Below are positions 41,118 through 49,428 of a stretch of 64,000 nucleotides of DNA, in pieces (position 1 is the stretch's first letter; each line of letters opens with the position of its first letter). The DNA is from Pseudalkalibacillus berkeleyi (GTDB lineage: Bacteria; Bacillota; Bacilli; Bacillales; Fictibacillaceae). Below the pieces are notes generated by a model, which was not told the origin of the DNA, made no database searches, and saw only the letters and a program-made list of their open reading frames with translations. The stretch lies in contig NZ_JAKIJS010000001.1 of assembly GCF_021608225.1 (NCBI RefSeq), positions 2,480,001 through 2,544,000 on the forward strand. Reading direction: 5' to 3'. A program made the position numbers and the translations under genes.

Positions 41118-41767
41118 TATACGACCACCTCAACCTCTAATACACGGAGCAAGTCCGACATTTCTTCTAGCATGAAATCAGGATTTCGTAGCTCTAAAGA
41201 TTCGCGTCCTTTAATTGTCCATGCGACTGCTGCTGTCATTGTCCCAGCATTTTTCCCAGCTTCAATATCATACCGGCTGTCTCCAACCATGATTGCTGAA
41301 TTTACATCTGCTTGCAGCTTGTCTAATGCCTTGAAAATGGGTTCAGGATGTGGCTTTGCTTGTTCGACATCATCTAGCGTGACGATCGTCGTGAAGTAAT
41401 CACTTAATCCGGTAATCTCTAAGCCAAGTTCAACTGCATCACGCATTTTCGTCGTCACAATGCCAAGCTTGAAACCTTTTTCGTGCAAGACTTTTACCGT
41501 GTCGACGACGCCTTCAAATGCATGGACGTATTGTTCATGATGTGCCAGATTATGCGCTTTATACATTTTGACCATTTCTGCTACAGAACTTTCATCCACT
41601 TCTTTAAAACTATCGATCAAGGGTAGTCCAATGAACGAAATGATGTCTTCTCTCGAATAGGTTTGTGGACAGTAATGCTCAAGTGTATGTGTAAAGGACG
41701 CGATGATCAATTCATTCGTGTTAATTAACGTCCCGTCTAAATCAAATAAGATTGTATCAACTTTCAT
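41117..41767 (-). CDS. ppaX: Pyrophosphatase PpaX
   Basis: PpaX is a HAD-family phosphatase that hydrolyses the pyrophosphate released when HprK dephosphorylates HPr-Ser-P. The 216-residue product has the nucleophile motif FDLDGTLINTNE, the cap domain, TTKMRDAVELGLE with motif II Thr, KPHPEPIF with motif III Lys, and MVGDSRYDIEAGKNAG with motif IV acids. I chose the ATG at 41767 after AAAGGAAG. It overlaps yvoD and abuts yvoF. Co-location with hprK supports the role. Confidence 0.95.
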   Translation of the reverse strand: MKVDTILFDLDGTLINTNELIIASFTHTLEHYCPQTYSREDIISFIGLPLIDSFKEVDESSVAEMVKMYKAHNLAHHEQYVHAFEGVVDTVKVLHEKGFKLGIVTTKMRDAVELGLEITGLSDYFTTIVTLDDVEQAKPHPEPIFKALDKLQADVNSAIMVGDSRYDIEAGKNAGTMTAAVAWTIKGRESLELRNPDFMLEEMSDLLRVLEVEVVV

Positions 41768-42710
41768 AATTTGCTTCCTTTCGGTGACGATGTGCTTTTT
41801 TTGCATCTATACGGTTCCAGACGACCGCTACGACCATCGTCAATATGATAGCAACGACTAAACGAATGAGCAACAAGGGCCATACCGGAATTCCGAGTGG
41901 GATAAAGATGAGCGTATCTTCAATGACAGCATGACAGGATACGAGAAAGATGAATGCGAGATATAAATCCTTTTTCTCCACACCATCCTCTTTAACAGCC
42001 TGCATCATCACTCCGGCACCGTATGCGAGACCGAAAACAAGGCCAGCCGCTAATGTAGTCGATGTGTTTGACTTCATACCTAACGAACGGGTAACTGGCG
42101 ACATCCAACGGGAGAATGTAGCTAGCCAGTTCAAGTCCTTCATGTATTGAATAAAAATCATCAGCGGGATCACAATAGCTGCTAATTGGACGATTCCGAT
42201 GAAACCTTTCTCAACACCGAGCCAGAGGATATTCCAAAATCCTGATACTTGTTCTTCAGATTGAGAGATTAAACCATAAACTGCTTTCTCAGCCCCGCCT
42301 TTCCAGAAGAAAGAAATTAAAAAAGCGGAAACCAATGCAAGACCTAATCGAACAACTAGCACGATCCACATTTTTATACCGGCTTTCGTTGCAACCGTAG
42401 ATTCTATAAATAGGTTGTGAGAGAAAGAGAGCATAACCGCAAGGATAAACACCTCTTTTACCGTCAAATCAAGACTTAATATCGCACCAATTCCGGCATA
42501 AAGATTCAAAAAGTTCCCAATGACAAGAGGTAATGCGGCTTCGCCAGATAAACCGATCCACTTCATAAGTGGTTCCGCTAATTGGACAAGCCAACCCATG
42601 ACAGGGGTTTGCCCTAGAATCGTAACGAGCAGGGTAATCGGGAAAATAATCTTTCCAAGCTCCCAAGTTGTATTCAAGCCAACGCTTAAGCCTTTTCGCA
42701 TGGTATTCAT
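41757..42710 (-). CDS. yvoD: Nucleoside-recognition (Gate) domain membrane protein YvoD
   Basis: The 317-residue integral membrane protein has about eight hydrophobic segments and two Gate-like repeats (about 40-140 and 190-290, with ETVATKAG-like STVATKAGIKMW and LVFGLAYGAGVMMQ). The function is not established; Gate proteins include transporters and spore maturation proteins. Two ATGs (42710 and 42701) are possible because AGGGG lies close to the first. It lies between lgt and ppaX as in B. subtilis. Confidence 0.87.
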   Translation of the reverse strand: MNTMRKGLSVGLNTTWELGKIIFPITLLVTILGQTPVMGWLVQLAEPLMKWIGLSGEAALPLVIGNFLNLYAGIGAILSLDLTVKEVFILAVMLSFSHNLFIESTVATKAGIKMWIVLVVRLGLALVSAFLISFFWKGGAEKAVYGLISQSEEQVSGFWNILWLGVEKGFIGIVQLAAIVIPLMIFIQYMKDLNWLATFSRWMSPVTRSLGMKSNTSTTLAAGLVFGLAYGAGVMMQAVKEDGVEKKDLYLAFIFLVSCHAVIEDTLIFIPLGIPVWPLLLIRLVVAIILTMVVAVVWNRIDAKKAHRHRKEANYES

Positions 42711-42740
42711 ATTCCCCTACCCCTTTCTTAAACTTTCTTA

Positions 42741-43550
42741 CTAATCTTGATATCTTTTATCTGCATAACCCATTTTACGACGATACAGCATGATAGCAAG
42801 GCTGATCAGGATTAAGACAATCGAAATGACCTGTGCAATTCGTAGGTTTTCCGTTAACATTAAGCTGTCTGTACGTAATCCTTCGATAAAGAAGCGCCCA
42901 ATTGAATAGTAAATGACGTACGTAAGGAACATTTCTCCGCGTCTTAAATTCACTCTTCTTAGACCAATTAAGATCGCAAAACCAAGAATGTTCCAAAGAG
43001 ATTCATACAAGAACGTCGGGTGATAATAAGCACCGTTAATAAACATTTGGTCGACGATCCAGTCTGGTAAAAACAACCCTTCCAAAAAGGAACGACTTAC
43101 CTCGCCTCCGTGAGCTTCCTGGTTCATGAAGTTTCCCCATCGTCCAATTGCTTGGCCGAGAATAATACTAGGTGCTGCAATATCAGCTAATTTCCAGAAC
43201 GATAAATCTTTTACTTTTGAAAACACGTAAGCTGTTAAAAAAGATCCAATCAGTGCACCATGGATGGCGATACCGCCTTCCCAAATCTTAATAATTTCAC
43301 CGAGGTGATCTTTATAGTAAGACCATTCAAACGTGACATAGTAAATACGTGCAGAGATGATTGCAACAGGCACAGCAATCATGACAAGATCGACAAAAGT
43401 TTCAGAATTGACCCCTAACCGTTTCGATTCTCTGACTGCAATATACAAACCAAGTAATGCTCCAAACCCTATAATAATGCCATACCAATAGATGGTCAAA
43501 GGACCTAAATCAAGTGCGACCCGATCCAAAGGTTGTATTTGTGAAAGCAT
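42741..43550 (-). CDS. lgt: Prolipoprotein diacylglyceryl transferase
   Basis: Lgt attaches diacylglycerol to the lipobox Cys of prelipoproteins in the membrane. The 269-residue product has seven hydrophobic segments, [25 protein letters not shown] with the essential His region, the signature [14 protein letters not shown] and the C-terminal EGLRTDSL. The ATG at 43550 follows AGGAGGAG. It is 11 bases after hprK. Lipoproteins in this window (16.4 and 54.7 kb) are its expected substrates. Confidence 0.97.
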   Translation of the reverse strand: MLSQIQPLDRVALDLGPLTIYWYGIIIGFGALLGLYIAVRESKRLGVNSETFVDLVMIAVPVAIISARIYYVTFEWSYYKDHLGEIIKIWEGGIAIHGALIGSFLTAYVFSKVKDLSFWKLADIAAPSIILGQAIGRWGNFMNQEAHGGEVSRSFLEGLFLPDWIVDQMFINGAYYHPTFLYESLWNILGFAILIGLRRVNLRRGEMFLTYVIYYSIGRFFIEGLRTDSLMLTENLRIAQVISIVLILISLAIMLYRRKMGYADKRYQD

Positions 43551-43561
43551 TTGTACTCCTC

Positions 43562-44497
43562 CTAAAAGTCATCATAATCTGGGGTATCAATAACATGGTT
43601 CAATTTATCGGAAAATTGCTGTGCAGCGTTGACGCCCATTTTCTTCAGACGGAAATTCATCGCTGCTACTTCTATAATAATCGCAAGGTTTCTACCAGGT
43701 CTGACAGGTACAGTCAGCCGAGGCACTTCACAATCGATGATCGTCATCTTCTCTTCGTCCAACCCTAATCGGTCATACGTTTTAGTCGAATCCCAAACTT
43801 CAAGGTTGATCACAAGTGCGATTTTCTTGAAATTGCGAATTGCCCCTGCTCCAAACAGAGTCATTACATTAATAATACCGAGCCCTCTAATTTCAAGTAA
43901 ATGCTTAATGAGATCAGGCGCACTGCCAACTAGCGTTTTTTCATCCTCTTGACGAATTTCTACTGAATCATCTGCAACGAGACGATGTCCCCTTTTCACT
44001 AGTTCAAGCGCGGATTCACTTTTACCAACACCACTTGCTCCTGTAATGAGAACACCAATCCCATAAATATCGACAAGTACACCGTGCACAGCCGTAGTCG
44101 GCGCTAGCTTACTCTCTAGAAAGTTCGTCAAGCGACTGCTTAAGCGTGTCGTTGTCATTTGAGAGCGGAGAATCGGAATACCCATCTCTTCTGCGGCCTC
44201 ACTCAACTCTTCTGGCACATCCCAACCTCTTGAAATGATGATGCCAGGTGTTTCTTCGTTAAAAAGCTTGCGAAGTCGCTCTCTTCGAATACGAGGGTCA
44301 AGTCCCGCTACGAAAGAAAGCTCAGTTTTACCTAAAAGTTGTAATCGTTCTACAGGATAATATGCAAAATAACCTGCCATTTCTAGTCCAGGTCTTGAAA
44401 TATCACTCGTAGTAATTGAGCGGTGAACACCTTCCTCACCATATACGAGCTCTAAATCAAACTCCTCTATTAAATCCTTGATATGTATAGTCGCCAT
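43562..44497 (-). CDS. hprK: HPr kinase/phosphorylase
   Basis: HprK phosphorylates HPr and Crh on Ser46 when fructose-1,6-bisphosphate is high and reverses the reaction with phosphate, releasing pyrophosphate. The 311-residue product has the P-loop GASGVGKS at 153-160, HGV before it (catalytic His region), VADDSVEI and the family signature [15 protein letters not shown]. It is the first gene of the hprK-lgt-yvoD-ppaX-yvoF unit. Its substrate Crh is at 23978-24235. Confidence 0.97.
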   Translation of the reverse strand: MATIHIKDLIEEFDLELVYGEEGVHRSITTSDISRPGLEMAGYFAYYPVERLQLLGKTELSFVAGLDPRIRRERLRKLFNEETPGIIISRGWDVPEELSEAAEEMGIPILRSQMTTTRLSSRLTNFLESKLAPTTAVHGVLVDIYGIGVLITGASGVGKSESALELVKRGHRLVADDSVEIRQEDEKTLVGSAPDLIKHLLEIRGLGIINVMTLFGAGAIRNFKKIALVINLEVWDSTKTYDRLGLDEEKMTIIDCEVPRLTVPVRPGRNLAIIIEVAAMNFRLKKMGVNAAQQFSDKLNHVIDTPDYDDF

Positions 44498-44680
44498 AAA
44501 AAACGGTCACTCCCAAAATGTAGCGTACGTACCAAAATATATTTTATCATGCTTTGTCGTATCATGCTCTTACAACACATATTTTTTCCATAAACTGTCG
44601 AATTATCAAAGCAAACCTTGAAGGCAAACGAACGACCGTAGCGAAGTTTTTATAGAATGATTGAATGGGAGGTGTGAGCA

Positions 44681-45079
44681 TTGATTTACGTAGAAAAATT
44701 GCCAGCAATGAATGCGTTTGCTGAACTTTTTTTAACAACGGGTTGGGAATTAGGCTTATCTCAAGAGGAATTATATGAGGCCATTTCGAATAGCTGGTAT
44801 GTCATTTCTGTATATGATGATGACGCCCTCGTCGGCTTTGGAAGAGTTGTATCCGATGGGGTTTACCAAGCAATGATTTGAGACGTTATTGTACTTCCAG
44901 ATTATCAAGGAAAAGGGATTGGAACTAAAATAATGAAGTTCATCCTAAAAAAATGTAGAAACCACAAGATCAGGATGGTCGTTCTAATGAGCGCAAAAGG
45001 GAAGGCCGAATTCTATCGAAGATTAGGGTTTAAAGAACGAGACCTGAATGCACCAGGCATGATACTAGTTGAAAAATAA
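44681..45079 (+). pseudogene. GNAT acetyltransferase gene with an in-frame stop
   Basis: The reading frame of 132 codons from TTG at 44681, which follows GGGAGGTG, is interrupted by TGA at 44879-44881, after VSDGVYQAMI. Downstream in the same frame comes DVIVLPDYQGKGIGTKIM, the acetyl-CoA binding motif Q-x-x-G-x-G/A, then EFYRRLGFKERD. The two parts together make a normal-length small GNAT. All other genes here use TGA as stop or avoid it, so this is most likely a broken gene or a sequencing error. Confidence 0.85.
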
Positions 45080-45083
45080 GAGA

Positions 45084-45112
45084 GACCTATTCGCACGAAC
45101 TACGAATAGGTC
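45084..45112. terminator. Bidirectional hairpin between GNAT remnant and ATPase
   Basis: GACCTATTCG / CGAATAGGTC with a nine-base loop lies between convergent genes. T tracts are poor on both sides. Confidence 0.55.
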
Positions 45113-45119
45113 CATTCAT

Positions 45120-47045
45120 TCATGTTTTCAATAGCCGTAAGCTATTTAGTATAACAAGAATCGTACTACCTTCATGTCCAATGACCCCAAGTGGCAGGTC
45201 AATCATTTGTACAAAATTCGAAGCAATTAATGACAAGATGACGATGACCGAAAAGATGAGATTCTGCTTGATGATCTTCGTCATTTTTTTCGATATTCGA
45301 ACGACCTCCGGAAGATTCGATAATTGGTCATTCATGAGCACGACATCTGCAGTTTCAAGCGCAACATCAGTGCCTCGCCCCATCGCAATACCGATATCAG
45401 CTATAGCAAGCGCAGGCGCATCATTAATCCCATCACCGACCATTCCAACAAGCCCGAACTTATCCTTTAATCGCTTAATTTGCTCGACTTTATCCTCCGG
45501 CAAGCACTCTGTAATCACGTTGTCGATCCCTGCTTCCTTCGCCAAAGCTTGACCTGTCGCCTCACTATCACCCGTCAGCATGATCGTTGTAATGCCAAGG
45601 TCCTTCAGTTTTGAAATGACGTGCTTACTATCCTCTCTAATCCTGTCTTTGATCGCAAACACAGCCGCTATTCCTTGTTCATCCCGCGCGTATACTAACG
45701 TTTTACCTTCTTCCATGAATTGTGCCGTTTCATCTGGATAAAACGATTCATAACCTGAACCAACGAATGAAGCCTTGCCGACGATCCAATGCTTACTTTT
45801 GTATATCCCTCGAACGCCATTACCTGTTATGCTTTCCATCGAATCAGGTGCAGAAATTGAAACTGATCGCTCTTTTGCGGCATGGACAAACGCTTCCGCC
45901 AAAGGATGACTCGAATACGACTCGATTGAGGCAACAGCTTGTAGAATTTCATTATCCTCTAAATCTTCTCGGACTCTTAAATCCGTAACTTCTGCTCTGC
46001 CGAACGTCAAAGTTCCTGTTTTGTCAAAAGCAATCGCATCCACTTTAGCAAGCTGGGAAAGATGGTTTCCACCCTTTAGAAGGACACCTTTTCGCGCACC
46101 ATTGGAAAGTGTTGATAAAACTGCCGGTGCAATAGATGCCATAACGGCACAAGGTGAGGCAACAACGAGTAGGATCATCGCTCTGTAAAACGTTTCCGTC
46201 CAGCTCCAGCCGATTAAATAATGAGGTAAAAATAACATCACACCTACGAACATCAACACGATGTTGACATAAATGCCTTCAAACCGTTCAATAAATTGTT
46301 GTGATTCCGACCTTTCATTTTGAGCCGTTTGTACAAGATCTACAATTCGCTGATACATTGTTTCATTAGACGCATGTGTAACCCTGACCGTAACGGTACC
46401 ACTTTCGTTAACAGTACCTGTATATATGGTATCCCCTTCACCCTTTTGAACAGGCATAGACTCACCCGTAATCGTTGATTGATCAACGGTTGTGTTCCCC
46501 TTTTCAATGAGCCCATCAGCAGGAATTTGTTCACCAGGTCTGACTAAAATCCGGTCATCAACAGACAATAGATCTGCTTTCACTTCCACTAACTGTTCAC
46601 CATCGATCCTCAGTGCAGTTGAAGGTTTTAGGTTAAGTAGTGAAGTAATCGTTTTTTTACTCTTATTCAGTGTGTATGTCTCCAACGCTCCACTCATCGA
46701 AAAAATGAAAATCAAAAGCGCTCCCTCAAGCCAGTATCCTATAATAGCAGAACCAATAGCTGCGAGGACCATGAGAAGTTCAACGTTAAGCTTCCTCTCT
46801 TCTATAGTTTCGGTTATACCTTCCTTCGCTTTAGCAAATCCGCCAATGAGGTATGCTGATGCAAATAAAACAACCGATGCCGAAGTTAAGCTTTGTGCTG
46901 AAAGTAACCATCCGATTAGAATTAAGACACCACTTGTGAGTGCCGCAATCAATTCCCAATGATCGTATAAAAGACTTTCAGAAGATGCTATGCTGAAATT
47001 CTGATCTTCTTGAACTTCCTCGGAGTAAACTAATTTTCCATCCAT
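45120..47045 (-). CDS. P1B-4-type metal-exporting ATPase (PfeT/ZosA-like)
   Basis: This is a heavy-metal P-type ATPase of 641 residues with no N-terminal metal-binding domain, though the start is acidic. Motifs are TGESMPV in the actuator, VVASPCAVMAS (the SPC membrane site of subgroup 4), the phosphorylation loop DKTGTLT, HPLAEAF with HP, MVGDGINDAPAL, and IGHEGSTILVIL near the end, the HEGxT motif of P1B-4. Relatives export Fe(II), Co or Zn. The ATG at 47045 lies 11 bases after AAAGGGG. A PerR-like box at the promoter supports an iron-efflux role like that of B. subtilis PfeT. Confidence 0.9.
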   Translation of the reverse strand: MDGKLVYSEEVQEDQNFSIASSESLLYDHWELIAALTSGVLILIGWLLSAQSLTSASVVLFASAYLIGGFAKAKEGITETIEERKLNVELLMVLAAIGSAIIGYWLEGALLIFIFSMSGALETYTLNKSKKTITSLLNLKPSTALRIDGEQLVEVKADLLSVDDRILVRPGEQIPADGLIEKGNTTVDQSTITGESMPVQKGEGDTIYTGTVNESGTVTVRVTHASNETMYQRIVDLVQTAQNERSESQQFIERFEGIYVNIVLMFVGVMLFLPHYLIGWSWTETFYRAMILLVVASPCAVMASIAPAVLSTLSNGARKGVLLKGGNHLSQLAKVDAIAFDKTGTLTFGRAEVTDLRVREDLEDNEILQAVASIESYSSHPLAEAFVHAAKERSVSISAPDSMESITGNGVRGIYKSKHWIVGKASFVGSGYESFYPDETAQFMEEGKTLVYARDEQGIAAVFAIKDRIREDSKHVISKLKDLGITTIMLTGDSEATGQALAKEAGIDNVITECLPEDKVEQIKRLKDKFGLVGMVGDGINDAPALAIADIGIAMGRGTDVALETADVVLMNDQLSNLPEVVRISKKMTKIIKQNLIFSVIVILSLIASNFVQMIDLPLGVIGHEGSTILVILNSLRLLKT

Positions 47046-47100
47046 TGAACTCAGCACCCCTTTGGTAATTGAGAATGAATACTATCTTCAATAACCGCTT

Positions 47101-47135
47101 AAAAATACAAGAGCTGCCAACATTACGTTGACAGC
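47101..47135 (-). promoter_or_regulatory. Terminator-like hairpin in the ATPase leader
   Basis: GCTGTCAAC / GTTGGCAGC (one G-U pair, five-base loop) is followed on the minus strand by TCTTGTATTTTT, about 60-85 bases after the predicted transcription start. It may attenuate the ATPase message. Confidence 0.5.
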
Positions 47136-47187
47136 AGTCTTTAAACTTCATCTAATTTATTCGATTCTATTTAAAATGGTTCCTACA

Positions 47188-47213
47188 AAATAATGATTAT
47201 AAATATTATACCA
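47188..47213 (-). promoter_or_regulatory. Extended -10 promoter with PerR/Fur-like box
   Basis: On the minus strand TGGTATAAT (47205-47213) is an extended -10. Immediately downstream, TTATAATCATTATTT (47188-47202) matches the PerR consensus TTATAATNATTATAA at 12 of 14 fixed positions. Confidence 0.7.
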
Positions 47214-47276
47214 CCGATACAGCTTGCAGGCTAGAGAATTGTCAGATAATTTAGTGGATTTAATATAATCAACAAA

Positions 47277-47320
47277 AACAAGACCAGCTATCGGGTAAGT
47301 TCCCTCAGCGTGGTCTTGTT
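47277..47320 (-). terminator. yvlD terminator
   Basis: AACAAGACCA / TGGTCTTGTT with an inner GCT-GGG / CCC-AGC stem is followed by TTTGTTG on the minus strand. Confidence 0.85.
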
Positions 47321-47352
47321 GATTTTAGACAGCTCTTCCTGTCTATTTTACT

Positions 47353-47715
47353 TTATTTACTTTTCAAAGGTTTGACGATTAAGTTGTTGATTAACAGGTT
47401 CAGAATTGAAATGATAATTGCAGCTAATACCGCCATTCCAAACCCAGATATGATAAATGCATCTCCCATTAGCCATTGAGTTAGCATAAGTGTGATTGCA
47501 TTTATGACGAAAAGGAACAAGCCTAAACTTAAGACTGTCACTGGTAGTGTCATGATGATTAAGATCGGTTTAACAATTACATTGATAATCGATAGCAGGA
47601 GGCTTGCCATAATTGCTGCGCCTACTCCAGATAAATAGAACGATTCAGAGAAGAATCCTGAAACAACCATTAGTACAATCGTATTGACGATTAGTGAAAT
47701 AATCCAGCCTCTCAA
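47353..47715 (-). CDS. yvlD: Phage-holin-family membrane protein YvlD
   Basis: The 120-residue product has four hydrophobic segments (about 5-22, 30-50, 58-80 and 90-112) with the family pattern IINVIVKPILIIMTLPVTVL. The function is unknown; in B. subtilis the yvl genes respond to envelope stress (sigma-W). It lies 12 bases after yvlB and is probably cotranscribed. Confidence 0.85.
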   Translation of the reverse strand: MRGWIISLIVNTIVLMVVSGFFSESFYLSGVGAAIMASLLLSIINVIVKPILIIMTLPVTVLSLGLFLFVINAITLMLTQWLMGDAFIISGFGMAVLAAIIISILNLLINNLIVKPLKSK

Positions 47716-47727
47716 AATGGTACCCCC

Positions 47728-48876
47728 TTATCTTTTGGCGATTGAAATTGACCCGGTTTTTGTTTCCGCATCAAGCTCATAAGTATTCTGTGCTTCTTCG
47801 TTTGCAATGAATTCCATCTTTTTTTGGACGACATCTTTACTTTCGTTGATCATTTTGACTTTATCTAAGTAGCAATTCAAGCTTCCAATCGTCGCTTTTA
47901 AATTAGCCTTCACGAGGAGTGAATCTGGAATTAGCAGCTCTACTTTTCCTGCAACTGTCTTAAATGAAGCTTTCCCTGGAAGTGATTCATCTAATACAAA
48001 TGTGATTGAACCATTTAACGTTTCAGCTTCAACTCGTTCATATTTACCATTCATACGAATTGCGCCATTTAACGTTTCTAAGTCCACCTTATTCCAAGCA
48101 CTGTTTTCAAGCTTTATTTTACCATTGGATGTCGAAGCCTCTAGTGACTCCCCAGTAATCTGATCTAAAGCAATATCACCAAACGATGTCCGAGCTGTCA
48201 TCGTATTTGTATGCATCTTTTCAAGAGATATCGAACCATTGGACGTTCGAAGTTGAATTTCTTTGTATTGATGAGCCGGAACATACATAACCGCTTTTAC
48301 TTTCATTCGATTTTCATCGGCCATTAATTGTAACTCCCCATCCTCAAGGGTGAAATGAACGTTCTTCAAGAAGTACGCTTTGGCCTCGTCAACCGATTGT
48401 GTTCTAAAAACGGAAGCGCTACACTCGACTCTAACACTTTGCTCCTCCCAAGGTCGTAATTGGATGCCTCCGTTCGTCACGTGCGCTTTGACTTTGTTAA
48501 CGAACACATCATTTTCTTGGAAGACATGATCAACCTCAATTGCTTGACCGAAGTTAAAATCAAAATCTGAGTCCTTCAACTTATTAACAACACGGTCAAT
48601 GAGGCCTGAAAACTTACTGATTGTTGATTCAACTCTATTTGAACCCGTATCTTGATTGGATGTTTTTTGACTACTCTTTTGCTCACTTTCTGTCTTTTGT
48701 TCACCTGTACTAGTCGTAGTTGATACGTGATTCGGCGTAATCGTTTGAGCAGATGACTTTTCTGCTTCCATAACTTGATCTGGGTTTTCTCCAATCGCTT
48801 TTAATAGATCAATTGCCTCGCTTGATGAAATTCGCCCTTCATCAAGCATTCTTAAAATCATTTTTCTTTCTTCCAT
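47728..48876 (-). CDS. yvlB: DUF4097-family protein YvlB
   Basis: The 382-residue product has an N-terminal short helical domain (EERKMILRMLDEGRISSSEA), a Ser/Thr/Gln-rich linker (about 35-80) and a long C-terminal beta-solenoid-like region of repeats with SNG or LNG turns (LRTSNGSISLEK, ASTSNGKIKLEN, ETLNGAIRMNG, ETLNGSITFVLD). This is the DUF4097 adhesin-like pattern. I chose the ATG at 48876 after AAGGGG. The function is unknown; B. subtilis YvlB belongs to a sigma-W envelope-stress unit. Confidence 0.87.
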   Translation of the reverse strand: MEERKMILRMLDEGRISSSEAIDLLKAIGENPDQVMEAEKSSAQTITPNHVSTTTSTGEQKTESEQKSSQKTSNQDTGSNRVESTISKFSGLIDRVVNKLKDSDFDFNFGQAIEVDHVFQENDVFVNKVKAHVTNGGIQLRPWEEQSVRVECSASVFRTQSVDEAKAYFLKNVHFTLEDGELQLMADENRMKVKAVMYVPAHQYKEIQLRTSNGSISLEKMHTNTMTARTSFGDIALDQITGESLEASTSNGKIKLENSAWNKVDLETLNGAIRMNGKYERVEAETLNGSITFVLDESLPGKASFKTVAGKVELLIPDSLLVKANLKATIGSLNCYLDKVKMINESKDVVQKKMEFIANEEAQNTYELDAETKTGSISIAKR

Positions 48877-48892
48877 GGTTACAACCCCTTCT

Positions 48893-49201
48893 TTATTTCT
48901 GTAGCAACACATGTATCCCTCTCACTAAATTCCAGATTACCACTGAAATAGCGGTCCCCCCAAATATGATCATACAAAATACAGAAAACGTTGTGAAAAG
49001 CATACCCGACTCAAAATATAGGATCGATAAGATTGCTAATGCAACGATCGGGATTAAATGAAAGGTAATCGCTTTTCTTGCATGTTCCCTTACCTCATGA
49101 TCATCATTCATGAAACAATATACGAGCACCGGAACTAGGAAAGGTGCAAAGATAATACTCATATAGCTAAGTGATGAGATTACTCTACACGTTGAAGACA
49201 C
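48893..49201 (-). CDS. DUF4870-family small membrane protein
   Basis: The product from the GTG at 49201 has 102 residues and three hydrophobic segments, with NDDHEVREHARKAITFHL between the first two, the usual layout of DUF4870. I prefer this GTG because GGAGGAG is six bases upstream; the frame stays open further to 49312 without a good site. It lies 16 bases before yvlB and likely starts the yvl unit. B. subtilis also has a PspC-type yvlC between yvlB and yvlD, which is missing here. Confidence 0.8.
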   Translation of the reverse strand: MSSTCRVISSLSYMSIIFAPFLVPVLVYCFMNDDHEVREHARKAITFHLIPIVALAILSILYFESGMLFTTFSVFCMIIFGGTAISVVIWNLVRGIHVLLQK

Positions 49202-49380
49202 CTTCTTCTCCTCCAATTGATGTACCCTCTTTATAAAAGACTGTTCTAAATGATTGTTGCATGATACAAGAGCAACAATGTATTTGAAACCAACCTTATA
49301 AAGATGGAACAATAATAAATGTTTATGTATAGATTAAACATGTCATGCAGCGGACAATCCTTATCTATATTTCGACAAAC

Positions 49381-49422
49381 AAAATAAAAAGCCTTCTAAG
49401 AGTATGATTCTTAGAAGACTTT
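49381..49422 (-). terminator. uvrA terminator
   Basis: AAGTCTTCTAAGA / TCTTAGAAGGCTT is followed by TTTATTTTG on the minus strand. Confidence 0.9.
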
Positions 49423-49428
49423 CAACAT

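Noticed and set aside
44879-44881. TGA read as tryptophan
   Set aside because: Other genes in the window end at TGA or avoid it internally; a local mutation or error is simpler than recoding.
47071-47095. Second Fur-type box (TGAGAATGAATACTA) close to the ATPase start
   Set aside because: Only about 10 of 14 positions match and it lies in the leader; the box at 47188 is clearly better.
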